From NCBI RefSeq assembly GCF_004000785.1, contig NZ_BILX01000023.1:28771-92770 (forward strand): 64,000 bases of DNA. Reading direction: 5' to 3'. The notes beneath the pieces were generated by a model that ran no database searches, was not told the DNA's origin, and worked only from the letters and a program-made list of their open reading frames with translations. Position numbers and translations under genes: made by a program. Shown one piece after another: positions 32,367 to 41,096 of the stretch. The DNA comes from Paenibacillus ehimensis NBRC 15659. Lineage in GTDB: Bacteria; Bacillota; Bacilli; Paenibacillales; NBRC-103111. Each line of letters starts with the position of its first letter. The first letter of the stretch is position 1.

Positions 32367-32849
32367 TTACAGGACGCGGCGTGCCGTCTTATAATGCTTG
32401 TCCCACCAGCCGCTGTTCAGATTGGAGATGGTAACTCCCGGTTTGCCGTACGTATGCATAATTTTCCCGTTGCCTATATAAACCGCAACATGATGAATCG
32501 GGGAGTAGAAGAAGACCAGGTCTCCCGGCTTCAATTGGCTTCTGGACACATATTTGCCGACTTTGGCTTGCGCCGCTGACGTACGCGGCAGCTTTACGCC
32601 GTACTTGCCGTAGATCGTCGCTGTGAAAGAAGAGCAGTCGAATACTTTGGTCGTACCGATCGGCGCACCGAACTTGTAAGGGGTATGCAGGTAGCGTTTC
32701 CCTGTGGAAATAATGCTTTGCGCTTTGGATGCGGAATACGCATAAGCACTTTCGGCCGGAGCGGCGAGCGTGCTGCCGAACAGAAAAGCCGTGCACAGGC
32801 CGATCGACACCACCATGTTCCCCCAGCGTTTTCCAAACAGTTGTTTCAT
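32367..32849 (-). CDS. Secreted NlpC/P60 (C40) cell-wall hydrolase
   Basis: A 160-residue exported peptidase that cuts within peptidoglycan stem peptides. The signal peptide spans about residues 1-37 (MKQLFGKRWGNMVVSIGLCTAFLFGS, ending near AYA). The catalytic Cys is in KVFDCSSFTATIYGKYG, the His in SPIHHVAVYIGNGKIMHTYGK, and GDLVFFYS is the conserved loop. It is the minimal NlpC/P60 domain with no wall-binding repeats. AAGGAGGACG precedes the ATG. The two-component operon lies upstream on the same strand, with its end 160 bp away. Confidence 0.93.
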   Translation of the reverse strand: MKQLFGKRWGNMVVSIGLCTAFLFGSTLAAPAESAYAYSASKAQSIISTGKRYLHTPYKFGAPIGTTKVFDCSSFTATIYGKYGVKLPRTSAAQAKVGKYVSRSQLKPGDLVFFYSPIHHVAVYIGNGKIMHTYGKPGVTISNLNSGWWDKHYKTARRVL

Positions 32850-33009
32850 CTGTAACGTCCTCCTTGAAGTCAGGTTTGGCTGTTTTGCCTGTTCCCCACT
32901 ATAGCACAGATGAAAACGCAGGCAATTCCGCCAAACTCCGCTAAAGGCCTGCCGCCCGGCGCTTTAGCGCCGATTATTAGAAATTCATGAGAAAATTCTC
33001 ATATTGTTC

Positions 33010-34380
33010 TTATTGAAACGCTCTCAAGGATGATTTTGGAAGCTTCACCGTCGCCGTCGTCCCTTTCCCTTCCTCGCTGTCAAGGCGGATCAAGCCTTGA
33101 TGCAGCTCGACAATTTGCTTCGCGATCGCAAGGCCCAGCCCCGATCCTCCGGTGCCCCGGCTTCTCGCTTTATCCACGCGATAGAACCGCTCGAACAGCA
33201 AAGGAAGCTCCCCGGACGGTATCCCCATTCCTCGATCGATCACTCGAATGACGACGCAGCGCTCCTCCTCCCCGCATTCGACGATAACGTCCTCTTGACT
33301 GTATTTGATCGCATTGTCGAGGAGGATGATCAGCAGCTGCTTCAGCCTTGCCTCATCGCCGCTGCATTCCGTCTCCTCCGCATCGATTCGGACGATAATA
33401 TTTCTACCGAACGCCCGGCGCATTTGCTCGGCGGTCGAGCGGATCAGCTCCGCAATGCGGACGGGATGCAGCTCCGTTTCCGCATGACGCTCCACCTCAG
33501 CCAGCCGCAACAGAGCGTCGATGAGCCCTTTGAGGCGCACGGTTTCCGAATGAATCGCATTCAGCGCCTCCTGCCGGATCGCGGGATCCCGGCCTCCCCA
33601 CCGGCGCAGCAGGGACGTATAGCTTTCGATGACGGTCAGCGGCGTTTTCAGCTCGTGCGAAGCGTCCGCGACAAAATGCTTCTGCCTCCGGTCGTTCTCC
33701 TGCAGGCGTACGATCATCTCGTTGAACGTTCGGCCGAGCTCGCCCAGCTCGTCCTTTTTTGCCGTGAACTGGGAGCTAAGCAGAATAAAATCGCCTTTGC
33801 TCCGGATCGTTCGCATCGTCTCCAGCAATTGACGAATCGGACGGATGAGCGCTTTCGTGTAAAAAAAACCGACGAGCGGCGAAAACAGCAGCACGCTGCC
33901 CGTCGTCATCGTCAGTCCCGCGACCAGAAGCTCCATAAAGGCGGCGACGACATTCAGCCCTTTTCCAAGCTCCAGCAGCCCGATCTGAACGTTGCTTTTA
34001 CCGACGATCGGCACTTGAATGAACAAAATAAGCAGGCCCAGCTCGTTCCGCACGACCGTATGATACTGCGTCCGGTATATGGCCGGGTGGGCCGACAGCT
34101 CCTCGCTTGTCGACACTTGCGTGCGCACGGCGCCGTCCGGCGAAATAATTCGAATAAGCGAATCGGGCTCCAAATATTCTTGAAGCTGCCCCGGGTTCCA
34201 ATTGGCCGGATGATAGATCTCCGTATCGCGCAGGATGATTTGCGCCTTGTTCCACAGCTGCCGCACTTCGTTATCCGTTGTCTTCTTCAAAATATAGTAA
34301 TAGATGAACCAGTTGAAAAAGACGACGATTAACAAAATCCACAAGCCCGACAGCAGCATCAATCGCGTCCGCAGGCTCAT
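33010..34380 (-). CDS. Sensor histidine kinase
   Basis: A 456-residue membrane kinase. There are two membrane helices (MLLSGLWILLIVVFFNWFIYYYIL at the start, and LLVAGLTMTTGSVLLFSPLVGFF about residues 155-178) with an extracellular sensor of roughly 120 residues between them. A HAMP linker follows (ALIRPIRQLLETMRTIRSKGDF), then the phospho-acceptor His in DASHELKTPLTVIESYTS, the N-box DNAIKYSQED, and the ATP-lid motifs DRGMGIP and GGSGLGLAIAKQI. The ATG overlaps the stop of the regulator gene by four bases. The signal is unknown. Confidence 0.93.
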   Translation of the reverse strand: MSLRTRLMLLSGLWILLIVVFFNWFIYYYILKKTTDNEVRQLWNKAQIILRDTEIYHPANWNPGQLQEYLEPDSLIRIISPDGAVRTQVSTSEELSAHPAIYRTQYHTVVRNELGLLILFIQVPIVGKSNVQIGLLELGKGLNVVAAFMELLVAGLTMTTGSVLLFSPLVGFFYTKALIRPIRQLLETMRTIRSKGDFILLSSQFTAKKDELGELGRTFNEMIVRLQENDRRQKHFVADASHELKTPLTVIESYTSLLRRWGGRDPAIRQEALNAIHSETVRLKGLIDALLRLAEVERHAETELHPVRIAELIRSTAEQMRRAFGRNIIVRIDAEETECSGDEARLKQLLIILLDNAIKYSQEDVIVECGEEERCVVIRVIDRGMGIPSGELPLLFERFYRVDKARSRGTGGSGLGLAIAKQIVELHQGLIRLDSEEGKGTTATVKLPKSSLRAFQ

Positions 34381-35066
34381 GTCTCGGGATCCGTCAGCTC
34401 GTAGCCGACGCCTCGCGCGGTCTTGATCAGCTTAGGCTGATAGCCTTTGTCGATCTTCTGGCGCAAATAGCGGATATACACGTCTACAATATTGGTGTCG
34501 CCTACGAAATCGTAGCCCCACACGTCGGAAATAATTTGTTCCCTTGTCAGAACATGTCCTTTGTGCTGAATTAAATACTGCAGCAGATCGAACTCCTTCG
34601 GCGTCAGCTCGATCAAGTTGCCTCCGCGCGTCACTTTTCGCGCTTTGAGATCGACGGTCAAGTCCGAGGCGCTCAGCGTGTCGGTCTCCGGCTTATGCCG
34701 GCTTGTCAAACCGATCAGGTTGCGGACGCGCGCCAGCAGCTCCTCGATCACGAACGGCTTCGTAACGTAGTCGTTCGCGCCTTGATCGAACCCGCTGACA
34801 ATATCGGGCGTCGCATCCCGGGCCGTCAGCAAAATGACAGGCACCTCCGCGTTAACTTGACGGATGCGCCGCAGCACTTCCAGTCCGTTCCATTCCGGAA
34901 GCATGACGTCGAGCAAAATAAGGCTCCAAGGCTTGGAAGTAGCCAGTCTGGCCCCTTCCCGGCCGTCATTCGCCGTCTCGACCTCGTAGCCCTCGTGCTC
35001 GAGTTCAAGCGTCAGCACCCGGGCGATATGTTCTTCATCTTCAATGACCAGAATAGATTGCGTCAT
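34377..35066 (-). CDS. OmpR/PhoB-family response regulator
   Basis: A 229-residue regulator. The receiver has acidic residues at ILVIEDEEHIARVL, the phospho-accepting Asp in LILLDVMLPEWNG and the conserved Lys in NDYVTKPF. The C-terminal winged helix is complete: NLIELTPKEFDLLQYLIQHKGHVLTREQI, then VDVYIRYLRQKIDKGYQPKLIKTARGVGYEL. It is the first gene of the pair with the kinase that overlaps it. No regulon is evident from this window. Confidence 0.95.
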   Translation of the reverse strand: MTQSILVIEDEEHIARVLTLELEHEGYEVETANDGREGARLATSKPWSLILLDVMLPEWNGLEVLRRIRQVNAEVPVILLTARDATPDIVSGFDQGANDYVTKPFVIEELLARVRNLIGLTSRHKPETDTLSASDLTVDLKARKVTRGGNLIELTPKEFDLLQYLIQHKGHVLTREQIISDVWGYDFVGDTNIVDVYIRYLRQKIDKGYQPKLIKTARGVGYELTDPET

Positions 35067-35255
35067 ACGTTCTCCTGCAGCCGTTTGTATACAGGGTAAC
35101 CATTCCAGCGGGACCGTATTCCGTTTTCACAGATGCCCGCAGCGGCAGCTTGAAGCCGGCGGCAATAAGCATTAAATCATGATCCGGCGCCTTGACGTCT
35201 CATGGAAAATATGCTAATTTCAGCGGTATCTGCCGCCAAAAAGGAGTCGTCGATT

Positions 35256-35735
35256 ATGTTTCATGCTTCTGCCTATACGGGAACGCGCGAGGAAAATTAT
35301 ACGCTGCTCATTTCCCAATTATCCGCACTTATTGAAGACGAGCCGAACCGGATCGCTAACCTGGCCAACGCCGCCGCGCTGCTGAACCAGTTTCTGGAGC
35401 GGATCAACTGGGTCGGGTTTTATTTATTCGAGGACGGAGAGCTGGTGCTCGGGCCCTTTCAAGGCTTGCCCGCCTGCGTGCGCATTCCGCTTGATAAAGG
35501 CGTCTGCGGGCGCGCAGCCAGCCTCCGGGAAACGGTGCGCGTCGCAGACGTCCATCAATTCCCCGGCCACATCGCCTGCGACGCCGCCTCGCAGTCGGAA
35601 ATCGTCGTTCCGATTCTCCATGGCGAGCGCCTGATCGGCGTGCTGGACATCGACAGTCCGGAGAAAAATCGTTTCGACGAGACGGATCAGCATTATTTGG
35701 AGCTGTTCGCGTTAAAGCTCGCCGAGCGGATGTAA
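35256..35735 (+). CDS. GAF-type free methionine-(R)-sulfoxide reductase
   Basis: A 159-residue cytosolic enzyme that reduces free methionine (R)-sulfoxide. It is a single GAF domain with the family's three cysteines: one in LPACVRIPLDKGVCG (two Cys), and the catalytic one in FPGHIACDAASQSEIVVPI. The WVGFYLFEDGELVLGPFQG segment is the signature of this group (YtsP/fRMsr). AAGGAGTCGTCGATT sets the start at 35256; the upstream in-frame ATG at 35202 has no ribosome binding site. It would repair oxidation damage with thioredoxin. Confidence 0.93.
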   Translation: MFHASAYTGTREENYTLLISQLSALIEDEPNRIANLANAAALLNQFLERINWVGFYLFEDGELVLGPFQGLPACVRIPLDKGVCGRAASLRETVRVADVHQFPGHIACDAASQSEIVVPILHGERLIGVLDIDSPEKNRFDETDQHYLELFALKLAERM

Positions 35736-35760
35736 CGGCGGGACGAAACGGATCAACGCG

Positions 35761-35806
35761 AAAAAACCGGGGTTTGAAGCGGCTTTCCGCTCGAATCCCG
35801 GTTTTT
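35761..35806. terminator. Bidirectional terminator
   Basis: AAAAAACCGGG pairs with CCCGGTTTTT, with a second inner AGCGGC/GCCGCT-like stem. A- and T-runs on both sides fit convergent ends. Confidence 0.85.
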
Positions 35807-35832
35807 CCTTTAATTCGACATTTACACCAAAA

Positions 35833-36354
35833 TTAACCTTCCGCTTTTTTGTTCGCGGCTTCCTGCCGTTCGCTGCCGAAGGCCATAACAAGATTTTGAA
35901 TTTTTTGCAGCCGGATATATTCGTTCTGTTTCAGGTCGCTGCGGAAGTAGGCGTATAAGTAGGCCCCCTCCAAAAAGCTGAGTCCGGGATAGCACACGAG
36001 ATCGGAGTTCGTATACGGGTTGTCGAGCAGCACCTGCCACTCCCCTTCGCGCTCCCCGGCCGGAATGGTCTCCAGCACCGTTTGCTTGTATGCGGCAATT
36101 CGCTCGAATTCGTCCCATATGTTGACCCAGGACGGGCTGAACGTCCCCGGCTCGGGAAACAACCGCCGGGCCCGCTCCAGCAATCCGTTCACGGAGGGGA
36201 TATCGCCGTCCGAGAATTGCTTGAGACGATCCCGGAAGCCTTCGAGCAGCCGCCGGAAGGCGGTAAAGCCTTGGCTTTGAATCGATTCCCGAAGGGCGGC
36301 CAGCTCCTGCTCGGTACCCGCCGCTTCGAAATCGGCAAAAGGGTTTGTTTTCAT
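35833..36354 (-). CDS. Hypothetical protein
   Basis: A 173-residue soluble protein of mostly helical character: KTNPFADFEAAGTEQELAALRESIQSQGFTAFRRLLEGFRDRL, VNIWDEFERIAAYKQTVLE and SFLEGAYLYAYFRSDLKQNEYIRL. No family is recognised. The ATG at 36354 (MKTNPF) begins the well-behaved part of the frame; the extension to 36507 overlaps the next gene and looks non-coding. It lies 20 bp after the 36375 gene and probably shares its transcript. Confidence 0.6.
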   Translation of the reverse strand: MKTNPFADFEAAGTEQELAALRESIQSQGFTAFRRLLEGFRDRLKQFSDGDIPSVNGLLERARRLFPEPGTFSPSWVNIWDEFERIAAYKQTVLETIPAGEREGEWQVLLDNPYTNSDLVCYPGLSFLEGAYLYAYFRSDLKQNEYIRLQKIQNLVMAFGSERQEAANKKAEG

Positions 36355-36374
36355 CAAAACTACCATTCCCCGTT

Positions 36375-36674
36375 TTATAGTCGTTGGGAGGCGGAATGAA
36401 CGGTGAGCTGGCCGTCCCCGCTCAGGCTCACCCGGCGGGACGGGTCGTTCTTCAGCCTCACGTTGCAGAGCTTGACACGCTCCTCTTTCATAAGAAGGGT
36501 ATGCCAATTCTGGGGGTTATCATACCCAATGCTCTCCAGAAAAGCATGCTTATCCGCCTCGGCCTGCCCCTCGTCCTCCCACTGTTTGATGCCGAAATAA
36601 TCGAAATCGTAAACGTTTTTTTGAATACATGCGGCGATTTCGCCGGAACCGGCATGTCTCAGTACATAAGGCAT
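36375..36674 (-). CDS. Hypothetical protein
   Basis: A 99-residue cytoplasmic protein of unknown function. Its sequence (MPYVLRHAGSGEIAACIQKNVYDFDYFGIKQWEDEGQAEADKHAFL, then a beta-rich end VKLCNVRLKNDPSRRVSLSGDGQLTV) is of ordinary composition. GGAGGAGTTTCG precedes the ATG. It and the 35833 gene form a pair downstream of the oxidoreductase operon, separated from it by a terminator. Confidence 0.6.
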   Translation of the reverse strand: MPYVLRHAGSGEIAACIQKNVYDFDYFGIKQWEDEGQAEADKHAFLESIGYDNPQNWHTLLMKEERVKLCNVRLKNDPSRRVSLSGDGQLTVHSASQRL

Positions 36675-36708
36675 CGAAACTCCTCCGAATCTCTTCTGGA
36701 AATCAAAA

Positions 36709-36737
36709 GGCGCAAGCTCAAAGAACGAGTTTGCGCC
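36709..36737 (-). terminator. Terminator of the oxoacid oxidoreductase operon
   Basis: GGCGCAAGCTC (36709-36719) pairs with GAGTTTGCGCC (36727-36737), with plus-strand AAAA before it. It separates the oxidoreductase from the two genes downstream. Confidence 0.75.
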
Positions 36738-36755
36738 TGAGGTTCGTGCCGGTCC

Positions 36756-39059
36756 TTACAAGTAAGGATTTTCGTGCTTCGCCTTGAGACGGCTCCAGCG
36801 GCGTTCGACTTCGTTCTCGAACGATTGCAGCGCCTCCGCGTATTCGGGCTTCGTCAGGTGCTTCGTCTTGCCCATATTTTTCAACCAATCGCCAACCGGT
36901 ATCCGCTTGTTCTTCTCTTCCGGATTGTACGTGATCGTCGTTACGCCGTTCTCCACTTCGTACAGCGGGAAGAAGCAGGAATTGACGGCTTGGTCGATAA
37001 GCGATTGCCCGATTTGTTCCTCGGACAGCCAGTTGAGCGGACAGGTGATGAGAATTTTGCCGTAAACCAAGCCTTCGTTCTGCGCATAATACTGCGCCTT
37101 GGCGGCTTTTTTCAGCAAATCCTGCGGGTTCGCTTCGGAACCGGTGAACACATAAGGAATATTCGTGGCGGCCATAATCTGCGGCGTATCCTTATGATGG
37201 AACAGCTTGCCGCCCTGATGCTTCCCGACGTTGGACGTGGAGGTCCGGTGGCCGAGCGGCGTCGAATAGGACAACTGCGCGCCGGTATTCATGTAGCCTT
37301 CGTTATCGTATTCGAGAATGATCATTTTATGATTGCGCAGTGCGGCGCCGATGGCCGGGCCCATCCCGATGTCCATCCCGCCGTCGCCGGTAATCATGAC
37401 GAACGTGAAGTCGTCCGGCAAGTTCAGATGCTCCAGCTCGCCGCGGCGTTTGCGCTCCCAGAACATTTCCACGACGCCGGAGAGCGTTGCCGCGCCGCTT
37501 TGGAACAAGTTGTGAATGTAGGTCGCTTTATGCGAAGAATACGGATACCCCGTCGTCACGACCATTGCGCAGCCGGTGTGGAACAGCGCCACGATATCTC
37601 CTTCGATCCCTTTGAAGAACAGCTCCAGACCGGAGAAAATACCGCAGCCCGGACAGGCACCGTGTCCCGGCGCAAGCCGCTTCGGCTTCTTGGTCAGCTG
37701 GCGGATCGGCGGAACCTTCACCTTCAATTGGCCCGTCGTCTCGTCTTTGTCGACCGTAATCAATCCGGTTTTCAAATCCTCGTATTTCATCGGCTCGATG
37801 ACACGCTGCGGCTTCTTGTCGGGATCGCCCGGCGTATGTCCGTAATAATCGAACGGAACGTCGACCCGGCCTTTTTGGGCCGCTTCGATCGCCAATTCGA
37901 ACAGGTGATGGCCGTCCTCGGCGTAGAAATCTTTGCCGCCCAGCCCGTAAATCCGGCTGATGACCATCGTATCGCGGTTGCCTTCCGTGAACAGCGCCGC
38001 TTTGATCTCCATCGTCATGTTTCCGCCGTACGCTCCGTACGAATCCGCGCGGTCGCCTACCGTGACGGCTTTGACGTTTTTAAGCGCTTCTGCGATTTGC
38101 TTCTGAGGGAACGGGCGAATCATATTCGGCGCGATCGATCCGGCTTTGATCCCTTTGGCCCGCAGTTGGTCGACGACATCCTTAATGATCTCGGACGCCG
38201 AATTCATCAGGAATACCGCCACTTCGGCGTCTTCCATCCGGTACAGGTCGAGAATCGGATAATCGCGGCCCGTCAGCACCCGGTATTCTTGCCGGATGCG
38301 GTCGAATACTTCCCCGGCATTGTACATCGCAACGGACTGCTGGTAGCAGTTATTGATGTAATCCGGCTCGTTCATGTAAGGTCCTACCGTAATCGGATTG
38401 TTCCGGTCAAGCACGTGCGGGAATTGCTTCGGCGGCTCGCCGATAAAGGCATGCACGTCCGATTTGTGGGCGAACGTTTGCACGCGGCGTTTTTGGTGGG
38501 AAGTGAAGTAACCGTCGGAAGCGACGATGACCGGCAGGCGGACCTCAGGGTCTTCGGCCAGCTTGATGGCCATAATGTTCATATCGTAGACGGCTTGCGG
38601 ATCGCGGCACATCAGGATCGGCCAGCCCGTATTGAGCGCGTAGTACAGGTCCGAGTGGTCGCCGTGGATGTTCAAAGGTCCGGATACCGAACGGCAAACG
38701 AGGTTCAAAACCATCGGGAAACGGGTCCCGGATTGCACCGGCATCTGCTCCAGCATGTACAAGTAACCGTTCGCGCTGGTCGCGTTGAACACGCGTCCGC
38801 CTGCGGTGGAAGCGCCGTAGCATATCCCTGCCGAGCCGTGCTCGCCGTCCGCCGGAATGAGCTTGATGTCATGCTGGCCGTTCGCCTTCATCAGATCGAG
38901 GAACTGCGCGACCTCCGTCGATGGCGAAATCGGGAAATAACCCATAATATGGTAGTTAATCTGGTGAGCCGCATAAGCCGCCATCTCGTTGCCGGATTCG
39001 TAAACCATCCGCTGCTCGACCGTGCCTTGGCTGACCTCTTTGTTAATCTCAATAGCCAT
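36756..39059 (-). CDS. 2-oxoacid:ferredoxin oxidoreductase, fused alpha-beta subunit
   Basis: A 767-residue protein that joins the pyrimidine-binding half (N-terminus, GYFPISPSTEVAQFLDLM, ATSANGYLYMLEQMPVQSGTRFPMVLNLVCRSVSGPLNIHGDHSD) to the thiamine-diphosphate half (C-terminus from about residue 470, GACPGCGIFSGLELFFKGI, then MITGDGGMDIGMGPAIGAALRN with the G-D-G metal loop). It decarboxylates a 2-oxoacid to acyl-CoA while reducing ferredoxin. Substrate choice (pyruvate, 2-oxoglutarate or branched-chain oxoacid) cannot be read. It follows the gamma/delta subunit by 33 bp in one operon. The plus-strand frame opposite it is a shadow. Confidence 0.93.
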   Translation of the reverse strand: MAIEINKEVSQGTVEQRMVYESGNEMAAYAAHQINYHIMGYFPISPSTEVAQFLDLMKANGQHDIKLIPADGEHGSAGICYGASTAGGRVFNATSANGYLYMLEQMPVQSGTRFPMVLNLVCRSVSGPLNIHGDHSDLYYALNTGWPILMCRDPQAVYDMNIMAIKLAEDPEVRLPVIVASDGYFTSHQKRRVQTFAHKSDVHAFIGEPPKQFPHVLDRNNPITVGPYMNEPDYINNCYQQSVAMYNAGEVFDRIRQEYRVLTGRDYPILDLYRMEDAEVAVFLMNSASEIIKDVVDQLRAKGIKAGSIAPNMIRPFPQKQIAEALKNVKAVTVGDRADSYGAYGGNMTMEIKAALFTEGNRDTMVISRIYGLGGKDFYAEDGHHLFELAIEAAQKGRVDVPFDYYGHTPGDPDKKPQRVIEPMKYEDLKTGLITVDKDETTGQLKVKVPPIRQLTKKPKRLAPGHGACPGCGIFSGLELFFKGIEGDIVALFHTGCAMVVTTGYPYSSHKATYIHNLFQSGAATLSGVVEMFWERKRRGELEHLNLPDDFTFVMITGDGGMDIGMGPAIGAALRNHKMIILEYDNEGYMNTGAQLSYSTPLGHRTSTSNVGKHQGGKLFHHKDTPQIMAATNIPYVFTGSEANPQDLLKKAAKAQYYAQNEGLVYGKILITCPLNWLSEEQIGQSLIDQAVNSCFFPLYEVENGVTTITYNPEEKNKRIPVGDWLKNMGKTKHLTKPEYAEALQSFENEVERRWSRLKAKHENPYL

Positions 39060-39092
39060 TAGTTTGGTTCACCTCTCCCTGCTAACAGTGAT

Positions 39093-40097
39093 TTATTGCG
39101 CCAAGCTAAAACGATGCGGCACGCGATGCTCTTCCGCGTAGCCTTCCGTCTCGCGGTTCGAGGACAGCGCCTCGGTCGGACAGGCAACGACGCATTTCAG
39201 GCAGCCTTTGCAGTATTGATAGTCGATGCCTTGGAGGAACATTTGCGGACGTCCTTTCTTGTCCGGCTGTTCGTCCCACACGAAGCAAAAGTCGGGACAG
39301 GCGGTATCACAGGCCGCGCAGTGAATGCATTTCTCGTCGTCAAAATGCGGCATCATCCCGCTGCGCGATATGCTGAGGTCCTTCAGAATGCTGTTCCCCG
39401 GATTCGACACCATCCCGCCGATCGGCTGGGTTTCGTAGCCGTATACCGGAATATCCCACCGCTTCGGCAGCGGCATCTCGGTGCCCTCCGGCAGCGCGAA
39501 CGTCTGGAACTGCACCTCGTCGTAGCCGCGCTGGAACGTGCGCAGGGCAGGCTCGACCGCGCCGGGGTATTTTTTCTCGAGCGACTTGCGGATAATGCCT
39601 TTCATGTGTTCGAAATCAAGGAAGTCGCACAGCCGGAACAGACTGCCAAGCATCGCCATGTTGACGCGGTTTTTCTCCTCCAGCGCGATGCCGGTTGCAT
39701 CGACTACCGCAATGGTGCCGCCGATCAGCTTCATCTTCTCTTTGAGCGCTTCCGGGCTTTTTGCCGAATTGACCAAAACCAGGCTGTCCTCGTAAATGCC
39801 GCTGATCACGTTGACTGTTTTCGACAAATTTTCATGAAAAATGCCTACGACATGCGGACGTTCCACTGGAGTCGTATCGCGAATATTCGTATTTATGTCG
39901 CAAAATCGGATATGCGCTTTAACCGGCGAACCTTTTTTCTCCGAACCGTAAGAAGAAAAGCTCACGCCGTTGAACCCGCTTCCAACAACGCCAGCCTCCG
40001 CAAGCATTTTCCCCGCCAGATTGGCTCCAAGACCGCCGATGGATTCGAGCCGAATTTCAAAGAAGCCGAGGTCGTTCGTTTTCGGTAGAACTCTCAT
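39093..40097 (-). CDS. 2-oxoacid:ferredoxin oxidoreductase, fused gamma-delta subunit
   Basis: A 334-residue partner of the fused alpha-beta subunit. The N-terminal gamma domain starts GFFEIRLESIGGLGANLAGKMLAEAGVV and has FSSYGSEKKGSPVKAHIR. The C-terminal delta part has two 4Fe-4S clusters: CIHCAACDTACPDFC and CKGCLKCVVACP (C-x2-C-x2-C-x3-C each). These pass electrons to ferredoxin. GGGGAGTTGAACAG precedes the ATG at 40097. It is the first gene of the operon and is divergent from the TrmB gene across 207 bp. Confidence 0.93.
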   Translation of the reverse strand: MRVLPKTNDLGFFEIRLESIGGLGANLAGKMLAEAGVVGSGFNGVSFSSYGSEKKGSPVKAHIRFCDINTNIRDTTPVERPHVVGIFHENLSKTVNVISGIYEDSLVLVNSAKSPEALKEKMKLIGGTIAVVDATGIALEEKNRVNMAMLGSLFRLCDFLDFEHMKGIIRKSLEKKYPGAVEPALRTFQRGYDEVQFQTFALPEGTEMPLPKRWDIPVYGYETQPIGGMVSNPGNSILKDLSISRSGMMPHFDDEKCIHCAACDTACPDFCFVWDEQPDKKGRPQMFLQGIDYQYCKGCLKCVVACPTEALSSNRETEGYAEEHRVPHRFSLAQ

Positions 40098-40200
40098 CTG
40101 TTCAACTCCCCTCATGTTTGAAAAGTTATACTATTTCCACAATTCAGTATACCAGTTTATACCTGGCTCGCATAGGGCTTTGGGCTTGAAAGTTTCGTGT

Positions 40201-40214
40201 CGCAAGCGCTTTCG
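40201..40214. promoter_or_regulatory. Candidate CcpA (cre-like) dyad in the OFOR/TrmB divergent promoter
   Basis: CGCAAGCGCTTTCG is a near-palindrome centred on CG with AAGCGCTT at its core, close to the cre consensus but with outer mismatches. It lies between the two divergent genes. It could bind CcpA or be part of the TrmB operator region. Confidence 0.35.
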
Positions 40215-40262
40215 TCAACTAATCTTCCATTGTTCGAGCACTTGACCTGACATGAAAATTGA

Positions 40263-40284
40263 AGTAGTATTTATTCATACTACT
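40263..40284. promoter_or_regulatory. Candidate TrmB operator
   Basis: AGTAGTAT (40263-40270) and ATACTACT (40277-40284) are exact reverse complements around TTATTC. The dyad overlaps a TATTCATACT promoter stretch and ends 20 bp before the TrmB start at 40305. Autoregulation is likely. Confidence 0.65.
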
Positions 40285-40304
40285 ATTAAGAGGTGAAGCG
40301 GCAT

Positions 40305-41096
40305 ATGATCGAATTGCTTCGGCATATCGGATTATCCGAGCTGGAGGCCAAATGTTACTTGACGCTGCACGAGGAATCCGGCTTATCGGGCTACGAGGTG
40401 GCCAAGCGCGTCTCGGTTTCGCGGACGAACGTTTATGCGGCGCTGCGGTCTTTATCGGATAAGGGAGCCTGCCTGACCATCGAAGGCGATCCGGCCCGGT
40501 ACGATGCCGTGCCGGTGGAACAGCTTCTGCGTCTGATGCGATCCGATTTCGAGAGGACGGCGGAGCGGCTTGTCCGCGAAATTCAGCCGCCGCCCCGTAT
40601 CGTGCCGGCTTTCTACAACTGGCAGGGCAGCAAGCCGCTGGAGCAGGCGATCCGGAGGCTGACGGTCAACGCATCGAAAACCATTGTCGCCGACCTGTGG
40701 TCTGAGGATATCCGCTGGTTTGAGGAGCCTTTGCTGGAAGCGGAACGGCGAGGCGTCACCGTCATTCTGATCACGCTGGGCGAAGTGCGGACCGCGCTGA
40801 ACAACGTGCGGGTGCATAAGCGCAGCGACGCTTGGCCCAACCAGACCGCGCGCAAGTTTTCGCTATTGTGCGATTCTGCGAACGCCCTGCTCGGAAGCTT
40901 CGGCGGCGAGGTGAAGCCATCGGCGGTGGAGACGGACCATCCGGCGGTCGTCGAAACGCTAAAAAACGCGTTTTACCACGACATGCTGATGACGCACATC
41001 GAAGCCGATTTCGGACGGGAGCTGGCCGCGAAATACGGCGAAAACTATGAAAAGCTCCTCGCCTATTATATGAAAGACAAAGGATGGGATATTTGA
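40305..41096 (+). CDS. TrmB-family transcriptional regulator
   Basis: A 263-residue regulator. The helix-turn-helix is MIELLRHIGLSELEAKCYLTLHEESGLSGYEVAKRVSVSRTNVYAALRSLSDKG, the TrmB pattern, followed by a coiled segment (FERTAERLVREI) and a sugar- or metabolite-binding C-terminal half (WQGSKPLEQAIRRLTVNASKTIVADLWSEDIRWFEEP). Members sense sugars in archaea and metabolites in bacteria. AAGAGGTG sets the start; the GTG at 40293 in frame lies inside the site. It heads an operon with the phosphatase gene and faces the oxidoreductase operon. Confidence 0.85.
   Translation: MIELLRHIGLSELEAKCYLTLHEESGLSGYEVAKRVSVSRTNVYAALRSLSDKGACLTIEGDPARYDAVPVEQLLRLMRSDFERTAERLVREIQPPPRIVPAFYNWQGSKPLEQAIRRLTVNASKTIVADLWSEDIRWFEEPLLEAERRGVTVILITLGEVRTALNNVRVHKRSDAWPNQTARKFSLLCDSANALLGSFGGEVKPSAVETDHPAVVETLKNAFYHDMLMTHIEADFGRELAAKYGENYEKLLAYYMKDKGWDI

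Noticed and set aside
33097..34332. A 411-codon plus-strand open frame opposite the sensor kinase.
   Set aside because: No domain, highly biased composition, and no ribosome binding site; the kinase on the other strand has every motif.
36774..39062. A 762-codon plus-strand open frame opposite the oxidoreductase alpha-beta subunit.
   Set aside because: It is the complement of a well-conserved enzyme; residues are arginine- and histidine-rich with no domain, which is typical of antisense shadows in moderately GC-rich coding DNA.
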